Positions 52,865 through 62,453 are shown, counted from the first letter of the stretch. The stretch is DNA of 64,000 nt from an uncultured Pelagibacteraceae bacterium (GCA_902538745.1 CACBGP010000001.1:124001-188000), one strand, 5' to 3'. The notes: generated from the letters alone by a model not told the origin. Translations and numbers: made by a program.

Positions 52865-55306
52865 ATGAACGATCAAGACGACGAAAAAAAAATTATTGAT
52901 GAAGATAAGTCTCAGTCTGAATCTGAGAATCAATCTAAAGTTGATGAAAATAATCAACCTGAAGGTGTAGATAATCAAAAAAATGATTCTATCCCTGAAT
53001 CAAATCAAAATAATAACGAAAATAATGATCAAACACAAAATTTAGATACATCTAGTGATAAAAAAGAGGAAAATAAAATTTTAGATAATCAAAATGATGA
53101 AAAAAGTTTAGAATTAAGTCAAAACAACGATCAAGAAACCACCCAACAACAAACATCCGAGCCTTCAAGTGAAAAAAAAGATGAAAATAATGGATCCTCG
53201 CATGAGGTAATCCATAAGAAAGACGGAAGGTTACATATTTACATCCGACAAGACAAATACAAAGGTGAATTAAAATCAAAAAATTGGGTTGGAAGACTTT
53301 ATCATGATGGAAAACAAAAAATTTCATCATCAGGAACTCCTAATTTGGAGGAAGCAATACCAATTTTAGAAAAATGGTTTGATGACGTTGTTGCGGGAAA
53401 AGAAAAAGAAAAAGAAATTCAAGAGCAACCTGTTAAAACTGAAGAAACATCTGTTCAACCAGAAACTTCAACTCAAATTGTTAATAAAGAACAAACGAGT
53501 CAAACAACTACGTTAACCGAACCTAAAATTGACGCTCCTATTTTAAATCAATCACCAGAGGACGAACAAGAAAATAAAAAATCAAAATTTGCTTTTTTAG
53601 ATAATATAAAAAATATTAAATTTAAAAAGCCAAGCTTCTTAGAAAAAAGTTCAGTTTCAAAACCATCACTCAAAACTAATGAACTTTCGAAAAAAGTTAC
53701 TAGTTTTTTTAAATCTAAAATTGGAAAGTCAGCAGTTAAAGGGGAGGAAATTGTTGGAGTTGAAATTACAAACAAAGAAATAAGATTAGCTCAAGTATCA
53801 ACTAATAAATCAAATCAATGGGTATTAGATAAATTTTATGCTCACCAAGTTGACTTACCAGATGATGCAAATGTTTTAGATAATGGAGAAAAATTAGGAG
53901 CAGAACTTACAATTGCATTACAAAAATCTAAAATTACAACTTTAAATGCTGCAATTGCCATACCTGTCACAAGCGCGATTATAAGAGTTGTAACAGCACC
54001 ATTGATGAAAGAAGAGGAATTGCAAAAAGCTATTGAAACTAATTCACTTTGGGAAAATTTAGTTCAGTTAACTGATAACTTAGATGACTATTCAATTTTC
54101 CATCAAGTTATTAATAGGAATGAAAAAGCTAATACAATGGATATTTTATTTGTTGCTTCAAAGCTGGCTGATATAAATAATTATACCTCTATAATCAAGC
54201 AAAGTAATCTCAACCCAGTTATAATTGATGTAAAATGCTTTGCATTAAAATCTGCTGTCGATCAAATAAATCAAATCTCAAATAAAACAGATGATGTAAA
54301 TCTTACTGCGGTTTTAGAATTTGGTTTAGATGAGAATTATTTAATGATTTTATATGATAATAACCCAATAATTACTGATATTTTTTTAAGAGGCCAAGAT
54401 AGAAAAATATTATTAGAGTCACAAGATGTTGAAGAAAAAGAAGCATTAGTAAGAAGATTTTTAACTCAGGTAAAACAAGCGGTTCAAGATTTTGAAACCA
54501 AATATGAGAGAAGAATAAGAAACATAAAAGTAGTCTCAGATTTAAAAAATGTTGAGGATTTTTTGTCAAGTTTTAGAAAGGGTCTACTAAATGTTGGTTT
54601 TAACTTATTTGATCCAATTGATGGATTGTTAATCCCTCAGCAAAATAAAGAAAAAGTAGATTTAATTAACAGATCATACTTATCATCAGTTGTAGGTCTT
54701 GCTTTTAGAAAATTGGATGTGTTTGGTTATTATAAATTTGTTACTGCCGTTAAAAATATAAACTTACTTCCTGACAGAAAAGGCATGATTAAAGAAAAAA
54801 AGATGAAAGCTTTTTCAAGTTTTGCTTTCAAAGGTATAGCTGCTTCAGTAGCAGCAATATATGTAATTCTCTTTGGTTTATCTTTCTGGAACATCCAATC
54901 TTACAATAAAAAACTAATTAATTACAATACTGTCCTAGAAACTCATAAAGCTAAAACATCTGAACAAAAGAAAATTAAAAAAGAGTTAGCTATAATTACA
55001 AATACTTTAAAATTAAGTAAAAGTTTAAAATCAAATAAACAGAAGAGTTATAGAGTTTTAGCTCAAGTTGCTATGAGTGTTCCTAAAAGAATAAAATTTT
55101 CATCAGTTGATTACGATGGCAAAAATAAAGTAATTATCAGAGGGCAGGCTGCTACCGATCAAGACATTTTGAAGTTAATTAATAATTTAGGAACGCAGGA
55201 GTTAGTTGTGCAAGCATCACTCGGAAAAATGAATTTCAAAGGTAAGGCTGGAGACTCTGCAGATATTAAAAAAGATTTTACAGTTTTTGTGGATGTTAAG
55301 GGATAA
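52865..55306 (+). CDS. pilMN: PilM-PilN fusion protein with long N/Q/D/E-rich N-terminus
   Basis: PilM-like VGVEITNKEIRLAQVST...NAAIAIPVTSAIIRVVTAPLMKEEEL; PilN-like NINLLPDRKGMIKEKKMKAF + TM + RVLAQVAMSVPKRIKFSSVDYDGKNKVIIRGQA; ATG at 52865 preferred over TTG at 52859. Confidence 0.85.
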   Translation: MNDQDDEKKIIDEDKSQSESENQSKVDENNQPEGVDNQKNDSIPESNQNNNENNDQTQNLDTSSDKKEENKILDNQNDEKSLELSQNNDQETTQQQTSEPSSEKKDENNGSSHEVIHKKDGRLHIYIRQDKYKGELKSKNWVGRLYHDGKQKISSSGTPNLEEAIPILEKWFDDVVAGKEKEKEIQEQPVKTEETSVQPETSTQIVNKEQTSQTTTLTEPKIDAPILNQSPEDEQENKKSKFAFLDNIKNIKFKKPSFLEKSSVSKPSLKTNELSKKVTSFFKSKIGKSAVKGEEIVGVEITNKEIRLAQVSTNKSNQWVLDKFYAHQVDLPDDANVLDNGEKLGAELTIALQKSKITTLNAAIAIPVTSAIIRVVTAPLMKEEELQKAIETNSLWENLVQLTDNLDDYSIFHQVINRNEKANTMDILFVASKLADINNYTSIIKQSNLNPVIIDVKCFALKSAVDQINQISNKTDDVNLTAVLEFGLDENYLMILYDNNPIITDIFLRGQDRKILLESQDVEEKEALVRRFLTQVKQAVQDFETKYERRIRNIKVVSDLKNVEDFLSSFRKGLLNVGFNLFDPIDGLLIPQQNKEKVDLINRSYLSSVVGLAFRKLDVFGYYKFVTAVKNINLLPDRKGMIKEKKMKAFSSFAFKGIAASVAAIYVILFGLSFWNIQSYNKKLINYNTVLETHKAKTSEQKKIKKELAIITNTLKLSKSLKSNKQKSYRVLAQVAMSVPKRIKFSSVDYDGKNKVIIRGQAATDQDILKLINNLGTQELVVQASLGKMNFKGKAGDSADIKKDFTVFVDVKG

Positions 55307-55309
55307 TGT

Positions 55310-56011
55310 ATGGATTTAAAAAATATTAATTTAGATTTAAAGAACATCGATTTAGAAAGTATAAAAGCTAAAATTAAATCGATAGATAAAAAGATTCTAA
55401 TTAAATTTGGTATTGGATTTTTATCAATTATTATATTCTTAATAATTTATTACGCTGTTTTAAGCCCTATCGTTGAAAAGAAAAAAGCTCAGCTTGATAA
55501 CATGCAGAAAAAACAAGCTGAAATAATAAAGATGAATCAAGACATTAAATCTAGTAAAGCTAAAATAAAAAAACTTACTCCTCGATATGAACAATATTCT
55601 ACTTTATTCCATAGCAAAGCCGAGGTTGAGGGTCTTTACGATTCACTAAGTCAATTCGCAGGGATTAACAACTTAGTCATTTCAAAGATTGAAAAGGGCA
55701 AACCAAAGGCCATAACAAAGGCATCAGCTATTGCTTCTACAGAAAAGAAGAAAAAGAAGAAAAAGAGAAAAAGTAGGAAGAAAGTTGATACTGGTGTTAA
55801 AAAAAATATTGCTTATTACAGAATACCTGTAAATTTTCAAATAAAGGGCAATTTTCTTGGATATATTAAGTTTAAGAGACAAGTGGCCATGTCTCAAAAA
55901 ATGTTAAATTTTGACAAAGAAACAATTAAAGTGATAAAAGGGGATACAACCAGTACGGTAGCTGTAACTGGTGTATTAACAATAGTGGGTTTACCAGATG
56001 AATTTTTTTAG
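55310..56011 (+). CDS. pilO: PilO-like inner-membrane pilus alignment protein
   Basis: Single TM then coiled coil and ferredoxin-like C-terminus; between pilN and pilP. Confidence 0.85.
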   Translation: MDLKNINLDLKNIDLESIKAKIKSIDKKILIKFGIGFLSIIIFLIIYYAVLSPIVEKKKAQLDNMQKKQAEIIKMNQDIKSSKAKIKKLTPRYEQYSTLFHSKAEVEGLYDSLSQFAGINNLVISKIEKGKPKAITKASAIASTEKKKKKKKRKSRKKVDTGVKKNIAYYRIPVNFQIKGNFLGYIKFKRQVAMSQKMLNFDKETIKVIKGDTTSTVAVTGVLTIVGLPDEFF

Positions 56012-56504
56012 GCTCATATTTTTGGTTATAATGGTTATCACTTTCTCACAGAAAGTAATGTCAGATAGTCACGACCAAAACATTGTTGAAAAGGCAAAAG
56101 AAATTAATAAACAAGTAAAAGAGAAGCAAGCAGCACAACAAGAGAACATTAAAAAAGAAACAGACCAAATTGTTGTAAAAGAAGAACCGTTACCTTTAAA
56201 TGATCCATTTGCTGGAGATGCATCAACGTCTAGTGATATAGTTACAGAAGTAACACCTACATCCAGTGCAGTAAAATTAAGATCTTATAAACTTGTTGGT
56301 TCATTTTCCGCTCAAGATAATAGTTTCATTACTTTAGTTGATGACAATGGTGAATTTATGACAGTGGAATTATTTGAAGAAGTCTTAAGTGGTGTGAAAC
56401 TTGTTGACGTTAGTATAAAAAGAGCAGTTTTTGAAAAAGCTGACGATAACCAGTACATAATTATGAATTTTAAAAATCAAATAAAAGAGGCAAATGAATT
56501 TTAA
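55998..56504 (+). CDS. pilP: PilP-like periplasmic pilus protein
   Basis: Signal peptide; DPFAGDAST, VKLRSYKLVGSFSAQDNSFITLVDDNGEFMTVEL. Confidence 0.82.
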   Translation: MNFFRLIFLVIMVITFSQKVMSDSHDQNIVEKAKEINKQVKEKQAAQQENIKKETDQIVVKEEPLPLNDPFAGDASTSSDIVTEVTPTSSAVKLRSYKLVGSFSAQDNSFITLVDDNGEFMTVELFEEVLSGVKLVDVSIKRAVFEKADDNQYIIMNFKNQIKEANEF

Positions 56505-58032
56505 AAATATCAAATTTTTTATTTTATTTAGCTTTTTTTCAGCTTTGCTTTTAAGTGGTTGTGCTACTGACGGTAAATTTGGAACAAAAAAATTTAAACA
56601 CAACACTCCTTTAATAAAAGAAGACATAAAGAAAAAAGGTAAAATAGAAGTTGATAAAACTGCAAAGATGGGGCCAAAACCAGCTGAAGCTGACGTAATT
56701 AAACTTGGCAAAAGAAAACAAATTTCTTCACAAAAAGCAAGAAACTATTTGTTAATTGGTGAAGAATATAAATTATTAAAGCAAAATATTTCATTTAATT
56801 TTAAAAATCTAGATTATAGAACAGCAATAGAATTGATGGCAAAAGCTGGTGAGATAAATATCCTCATTGGTGATGAAGTTGCCGGCTCAGTCACAGCTCA
56901 ACTGATTGATATTCCATGGGACAAAGCTTTTAATGCGCTTTTAGATTTAAAAAATTATGCAGCTGATTTTGATGTTCAAAGTAATTTAATAAGAGTTCAC
57001 TCTCCATCAAATTTAACTCAACAAGAATCTACAAAATCAGCGAGAGCTTCAGCTGTAAGGAAAAAAGTTGAATTAGAGGACTCTGTAGAGCCATTAATTT
57101 CAGAAATATTCAGACTTTATTATATAAGCCCTGCTGAGGCCAAAGCTACTTTAGATGAGTTATTTAAAGCAGCAGATGGAGGAATTTCTTTAGTTCAAAT
57201 TACTGAGGAAAAAACTACAAGATCGATTATTGCAAGAGGAAAAGAAAAAGATTTAGACGTAGTCGATAAAATAATTAAAGAAATTGATGTTAGAACAAGA
57301 CAAGTCTTAATTGAAGCTTTTATTGTTGAGGCAAATTCAGATTTTGAAAGAGCATTAGGTACTGCTCTTGGTGGATACTATAGAAGACAGGGTGAGATAA
57401 TAGGTGGTGTTCAAGCAGGATCATCAGGAGATGCAGATATAGGTGCAGCTACTGCTGTTATAGGTTCTACTACTGACTCCATAACAAATTTTGGAGCAGC
57501 TGGTAAGACAAGTGGTATTGGAATATTAAAGAAGACAGGATCTGCAGTTTTGAAGACCGAAATAACTGCACTTGAGTCTCAGGGGATGGGAAAAACTATA
57601 TCTAATCCAAAAATATTTACTTTAGATAACCAGGTCGCAACTATCACACAAGGTGAAGAAATACCTTACGCTTCTAGTTCAGCAGAGGGTTCAGATACCT
57701 CCTTTAAGGAAGCAGCATTAAAAATGACTGTTACACCAAGTATTATTGGTGATGGAAACGTTCTTTTGGATATCCAAGTTAATAATGATACGCCTAATAG
57801 ATCTAATCCAGGAGATCCTGCGATCAATAAAATGGAAATTAGCACAAAATTATTAATAGCTGATGGCGATATTGTAGTTATAGGTGGTATTAAAAAAAAT
57901 GCTTTAACTAACAGCAAACAACAAACTCCTGGGGTAGGAGACGTTCCAGTTGTTGGAAATTTATTTAAAGGTAAATCAAACACTGATAACATGGATGAAT
58001 TATTAGTGTTTATCGCACCAAGGATTTTATAG
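56494..58032 (+). CDS. pilQ: Type IV pilus secretin PilQ (lipoprotein signal)
   Basis: LLLSGCATDG lipobox; ISFNFKNLDYRTAIELMAKAGEINILI; VLIEAFIVEAN; secretin C-terminus TPGVGDVPVVGNLFKGKSNTDNMDELLVFIAPRIL. Confidence 0.93.
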   Translation: MNFKNIKFFILFSFFSALLLSGCATDGKFGTKKFKHNTPLIKEDIKKKGKIEVDKTAKMGPKPAEADVIKLGKRKQISSQKARNYLLIGEEYKLLKQNISFNFKNLDYRTAIELMAKAGEINILIGDEVAGSVTAQLIDIPWDKAFNALLDLKNYAADFDVQSNLIRVHSPSNLTQQESTKSARASAVRKKVELEDSVEPLISEIFRLYYISPAEAKATLDELFKAADGGISLVQITEEKTTRSIIARGKEKDLDVVDKIIKEIDVRTRQVLIEAFIVEANSDFERALGTALGGYYRRQGEIIGGVQAGSSGDADIGAATAVIGSTTDSITNFGAAGKTSGIGILKKTGSAVLKTEITALESQGMGKTISNPKIFTLDNQVATITQGEEIPYASSSAEGSDTSFKEAALKMTVTPSIIGDGNVLLDIQVNNDTPNRSNPGDPAINKMEISTKLLIADGDIVVIGGIKKNALTNSKQQTPGVGDVPVVGNLFKGKSNTDNMDELLVFIAPRIL

Positions 58033-59784
58033 ATGCTTAAAATTAGCAGAGAAAGTGAAATTAATTTGATCAATGTGTTAATTGATAACGATATTATTTC
58101 TGGAAAAGATTTAATTAACATTAAAAAGATTAGCACTGAGGGAAATAAATCTCAGTTAGATGCAGTATTTGAACTTAAGCTCACTGATGAAAATAAAATT
58201 TTAGATGTTTTAGTAAAAGAACAAAGTCTTGAAATTGTAGATCTTTCTAAAATTCAAATAAGCGATGAAATTAAAAGTGTGCTACCTTCAAATTACATAA
58301 ACGTAAATTTTGTAGCGCCCTTTAAAGTTGAGGGTAAAACACTTCACATTGCGATTTCAGATAGTTCAAAGCTTGGTCTTATGAGAAATTTGAAAGCAAT
58401 TACAAAAAAAAATATAGAGCTACACGCTGCAAAAGTTTCTCAAATTTCAGAGTTTATTGAAAAACTTCAATCAGAAAGTGGAGACGTTACAACTGCAACA
58501 ATTAGACAAGAGAATAAAGAGAAAACAAAAACCTTTGACTCTGATTTAGGTGAGGCGGGTGAAGTTTTAGAAAAAGCTCCCGAAGAAGATATAGAAGCAA
58601 TCGAAAACGAGTCGGAAGTAATAAAATTTAGTACAGCAGTTGTGGCAGAGGCTATTAAATCAGGTGTCAGTGATATTCATATCGAACCGTACAGATTTAG
58701 CTCAAGAGTTAGATACAGATTAGACGGAATGCTCCAAGAGCAGGAACAATATAAAAAATTTCTTCATGATAATTATGGAGCGGTTGTTACAAGATTTAAA
58801 ATAATGGGTAAATTAGATATTGCTGAAAGAAGATTACCTCAAGATGGAGCAATAAATTTTAAGATAGATGGTAAAGTTGTTGATTTACGATTATCGATTT
58901 TACCAACCGCTAATAATGAGAGAATAGTAATGCGGGTTTTAAATAAAGATGCTGGTGACATAACTTTAGAGCAATTAAACTTTGAAGATGTTGATTTACA
59001 GAATTTAAGAAAAGCAATTCATGGAACTCAAGGTTTAATACTTGTAACTGGACCAACAGGATCTGGTAAATCAACAACTCTTTATAGTATTTTAAAAGAG
59101 GTGAGTAAGCCTCACTTAAATATTCTAACAGCCGAGGATCCTGTTGAATATGAATTAGATGGTGTAGGACAAGTTCAGATAAAAGATGACATTGGATTAA
59201 GTTTTGCTGCTGCTTTGAGATCTTTTTTAAGACAAGACCCGGAAATAATACTTGTCGGGGAGATGAGAGATAAAGAAACAGTTGATATCGGACTGAAGGC
59301 TGCACTCACTGGTCACTTAGTATTTAGTACTTTGCACACGAATGACGCTCCAAGCACTATAACTAGATTACAAAACATGGGCACTCCTGATTATTTAATA
59401 AGTGCTGCTTGCCAATTGGTTTTAGCACAAAGACTAGCAAGAAGGACCTGCAAAGATTGTAGAGTTCCAGATGACGATGTTAATCCAAAAGTTTTGCAAG
59501 ACCTAGGCTTTACAGCAGAATTGGCTTCAAGAGTAAAAGCTCTCAAAGGCAAAGGTTGTCCTAAATGTAAAGACACTGGTTATAAAGGAAGACAAGGTCT
59601 ATACGAAATTTTGGTTGTCTCAAAACCAGTTAAAGAGGCAATACTTAGAAAAGCAACAACACCTGAGTTAAGGGAAATTGCAGTTAAAGAGGGCTTTCAA
59701 ACCATGCAAGATATGGGAAGAAGACTAATTGCTAATGGTGAGCTTAATTTTAGGGAATATGAGCGGGTTTTAACAACCTCATAA
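58033..59784 (+). CDS. pilB: Type IV pilus assembly ATPase PilB
   Basis: GPTGSGKSTTLYSIL, RQDPEIILVGEMRDKETVDIGLKAALTGHLVFSTLHTNDA, CKDC...CPKC zinc motif. Confidence 0.96.
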   Translation: MLKISRESEINLINVLIDNDIISGKDLINIKKISTEGNKSQLDAVFELKLTDENKILDVLVKEQSLEIVDLSKIQISDEIKSVLPSNYINVNFVAPFKVEGKTLHIAISDSSKLGLMRNLKAITKKNIELHAAKVSQISEFIEKLQSESGDVTTATIRQENKEKTKTFDSDLGEAGEVLEKAPEEDIEAIENESEVIKFSTAVVAEAIKSGVSDIHIEPYRFSSRVRYRLDGMLQEQEQYKKFLHDNYGAVVTRFKIMGKLDIAERRLPQDGAINFKIDGKVVDLRLSILPTANNERIVMRVLNKDAGDITLEQLNFEDVDLQNLRKAIHGTQGLILVTGPTGSGKSTTLYSILKEVSKPHLNILTAEDPVEYELDGVGQVQIKDDIGLSFAAALRSFLRQDPEIILVGEMRDKETVDIGLKAALTGHLVFSTLHTNDAPSTITRLQNMGTPDYLISAACQLVLAQRLARRTCKDCRVPDDDVNPKVLQDLGFTAELASRVKALKGKGCPKCKDTGYKGRQGLYEILVVSKPVKEAILRKATTPELREIAVKEGFQTMQDMGRRLIANGELNFREYERVLTTS

Positions 59785-59806
59785 TTATTATATAGTTTAA
59801 AGAGTC

Positions 59807-61042
59807 ATGGAAGCATTTACTTACAAAGGCATTGCAGACGGTAAATACGTTGAGGGCGATATTGAGGCTATCAATCAAGAGGAAGCATCTCATAAGCTTA
59901 AAGAGCAAAAAATTATTATTACTAATTTAATAAGATCAAAAAAGAAAAAAGTAGAAACCAAAGCTAAAGCAAAAGGTAAAGGCTTTTCTTTTCGTAAACC
60001 AAAAGTCAAAGTGGAAGATGTCTTAATTTTTTCTAAGCAATTTGCAACAATGGTTAAAGCGGGCTTACCAATATTAGAGGTTTTAGCCATGTTGAGAGAT
60101 CAGTTGGAGAGTCCAGCTATTAAAGAAGTAATCGAAGATATAAGGAAAAGCCTAGAGGGCGGGGTAACACTTTCTAAATGTTTTGAAAAATATCCTCAAT
60201 ATTTTGATAACGTTTATTGTAATTTGATAAAAGCTGGAGAAGCCAGTGGTAAGTTGGATGTATTCTTAATGAAAATTGTAGACGCTCTTGAAAAAAAAGA
60301 AAAGATAAAAAAGAAAATAAAATCTGCACTCATGTATCCTGCTATAATGTTTTCTGTAGCAATAACTGTTAGTGCATTCATGTTAATCAAAGTTGTTCCT
60401 GTTTTTGCAAAGATGTATGATGGAATGGGTTTAGATTTACCAAAACCAACAGCAGTTATCATGTCAATGAGTGATTTTTTAAGAGGAACTGGAGGAATGG
60501 TTTTATTAATAAGTTTAATTTCCTTTTTTGTAGCATTTAAATATTTAACAGCTAAAAATGAAAAGATTAAGTATAGATGGCACAAACAAGTTTTAAAACT
60601 TCCAGTCTTTGGTGATTTAATATTAAAATCATTGCTTGCAAGAATTTCCTTAATAATGGGAAACTTGAGTGCAGCCGGAGTAAATTTATTGGAAAGTATA
60701 GAGATTGCAAAATCAGTTAGCAGCAATGTGGTTGTATCAGAGGCTTTAGAAAATGTTAAAAAAGGAGTTTTTTCTGGAGATACTTTGACAAAATTATTTT
60801 TAAAAGAACCACTCTTTCCCCCAACTTTTAGTCAATTAATTTCTGTGGGTGAGCAAACGGGGCAGTTAGATGAAATGTTTGGTTCTGTTGCAATGTATTA
60901 TGAAGAAGAATTCGATGGAGCTGTCGATAATATGTCAAGTTTGATTGAACCGATAATGATTGTTTTTATGGGAGTTATGATCGGTGGATTAATGATTGCG
61001 ATGTATTCACCAATCTTTAACGTTGGAGCGTTAATAGGTTAA
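59807..61042 (+). CDS. pilC: Type IV pilus platform protein PilC
   Basis: GspF-type duplicated domain, FSKQFATMVKAGLPILEVL, FSQLISVGEQTGQLDEMF. Confidence 0.95.
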   Translation: MEAFTYKGIADGKYVEGDIEAINQEEASHKLKEQKIIITNLIRSKKKKVETKAKAKGKGFSFRKPKVKVEDVLIFSKQFATMVKAGLPILEVLAMLRDQLESPAIKEVIEDIRKSLEGGVTLSKCFEKYPQYFDNVYCNLIKAGEASGKLDVFLMKIVDALEKKEKIKKKIKSALMYPAIMFSVAITVSAFMLIKVVPVFAKMYDGMGLDLPKPTAVIMSMSDFLRGTGGMVLLISLISFFVAFKYLTAKNEKIKYRWHKQVLKLPVFGDLILKSLLARISLIMGNLSAAGVNLLESIEIAKSVSSNVVVSEALENVKKGVFSGDTLTKLFLKEPLFPPTFSQLISVGEQTGQLDEMFGSVAMYYEEEFDGAVDNMSSLIEPIMIVFMGVMIGGLMIAMYSPIFNVGALIG

Positions 61043-61452
61043 ATTTTTTTAGTAAGTACCAAATGGTTTACCCATTCTTTTTGGTCTTTTTTAAAAACTG
61101 CTGCATCCATAATTTGCTTTATAAAAAAAGTCCCAAGACCACCTGGTTTAATATCATCTAATTTTCTATGTTGAATATTTTCTGGTATTACTGCTTTGCC
61201 TTTATCAAAAAAACCGATCTCTAAATCACTATTTTTAAGTGAGATTTTAATTTCCATTCTATCTGATGTTTCTGCAATATCTTTATAGGCATGCTTAACG
61301 ATATTTTGTGCTGCCTCAGCAATTGCTAATACAAGTTCATCTTTTTGATCTTGTGGTAAATTAATTTTTTCAAATACTTCTCTAGAGAAAGTTCTTACTT
61401 CTTTTAAACTAGCCGTACTTACAAGAAAATCTTTAGACTCTTCTATATTCAT
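61039..61452 (-). CDS. RsbW-like anti-sigma serine kinase (HATPase_c_2)
   Basis: ELVLAIAEAAQNIVKHAY N-box; GGLGTFFIKQIMDAAVF. Confidence 0.9.
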   Translation of the reverse strand: MNIEESKDFLVSTASLKEVRTFSREVFEKINLPQDQKDELVLAIAEAAQNIVKHAYKDIAETSDRMEIKISLKNSDLEIGFFDKGKAVIPENIQHRKLDDIKPGGLGTFFIKQIMDAAVFKKDQKEWVNHLVLTKKI

Positions 61453-61751
61453 TATTCCAAGTTTAAAATCTGTTCAAGTTTTGCCATCATTATCACTTTT
61501 AAAACAGATTTACTTACCTCTTTGACAATAACCTTGGTATTATGCTCCAAAGCTTTTTGATGACTTTCAATTAAAACAGAAATTCCTGAAGAATCCATGT
61601 AGGAAACATCTTTCAAGTTTAAATGAACTTCTTTTCCTGACTCTACTATAGGTAAAATCACCTCTTTGGCTTTTTCGGTAACGTCCATATCTATCTCTCC
61701 ATTTAAAAAGACAGTGCTGACATTTCCTTCTTCTGTTACTTTATAAGTCAT
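61452..61751 (-). CDS. STAS-domain anti-sigma factor antagonist (RsbV-like)
   Basis: LNGEIDMDVTEKAKE, LNLKDVSYMDSSGISVLIESHQ. Confidence 0.93.
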   Translation of the reverse strand: MTYKVTEEGNVSTVFLNGEIDMDVTEKAKEVILPIVESGKEVHLNLKDVSYMDSSGISVLIESHQKALEHNTKVIVKEVSKSVLKVIMMAKLEQILNLE

Positions 61752-61915
61752 AATTATATAAAGACTGATAACATAAATAGATCTTAAAATGTATATTTTT
61801 TACCCATTATGGACAAAAAACATTTATTTTTGTTAGATAATATAATGTTTATAAAGTATTTACATATCATAAATTATTAATAAGAATTAAGTATTAATTA
61901 AAAAGAGGAACTAAA

Positions 61916-62431
61916 ATGAAAAATAATAAAGGTTTTACACTAATTGAATTATTGGTTGTTGTTGCAATCATAGGTATTTTAGCTGCCGTAGGTGTTGTTG
62001 CATACAACGGATACACTGGTGCTGCTAAAAAAAATGCAGCTAAAACAATTCATGCAAATTTAATTAAGTATGTTGCAGCTGAATATTCTAAATGCACTAT
62101 AGATAATTCAGATACTATCATGAAAAAAGGTGGTACAGGTGGAATAGAATGTTCAACCGAAGATGCTGGAACAGGTGCAATAACTTTCGTTACTGCAGGT
62201 GAGATAGTTACTCATTTGGTAGGAGATGATACTCCTTTAGAAGATAAAAATCCGTACTCAACTTCTAGTGCTGCTGTAAGATCAAGTACAGCTGCAGGCG
62301 CAGGTTTTGTTAGTATTGATGCAACTAGTGATAACTTAATAACTGTCCTTACTTGTTTCACAGACGGTAAAACAGGAAATGAATGTACAGTGACCGACAA
62401 TCAATTGACTAACACAATATCGATTGATTAA
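61916..62431 (+). CDS. pilA: Type IV major pilin
   Basis: MKNNKGFTLIELLVVVAIIGILAAVGVVAYNGYTGAAKKNAA; AGAGGAAC SD upstream. Confidence 0.93.
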   Translation: MKNNKGFTLIELLVVVAIIGILAAVGVVAYNGYTGAAKKNAAKTIHANLIKYVAAEYSKCTIDNSDTIMKKGGTGGIECSTEDAGTGAITFVTAGEIVTHLVGDDTPLEDKNPYSTSSAAVRSSTAAGAGFVSIDATSDNLITVLTCFTDGKTGNECTVTDNQLTNTISID

Positions 62432-62453
62432 TTTTTTTTGAATTGAGTTTAAA

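Noticed and set aside
57666-58136. 156-aa minus-strand ORF across the pilQ/pilB junction
   Set aside because: Antisense to conserved secretin C-terminus; no start signals or family match.
58910-59305. 131-aa minus-strand ORF inside pilB
   Set aside because: Lies inside highly conserved PilB Walker regions; Q/L-rich antisense artefact.
60214-60726. 170-aa minus-strand ORF inside pilC
   Set aside because: Antisense shadow of a conserved membrane protein.
61800-61915. Sigma-54 promoter upstream of pilA
   Set aside because: No GG-N10-GC (-24/-12) signature seen; only an AT-rich TATAAT-like box near 61841 without a convincing -35.
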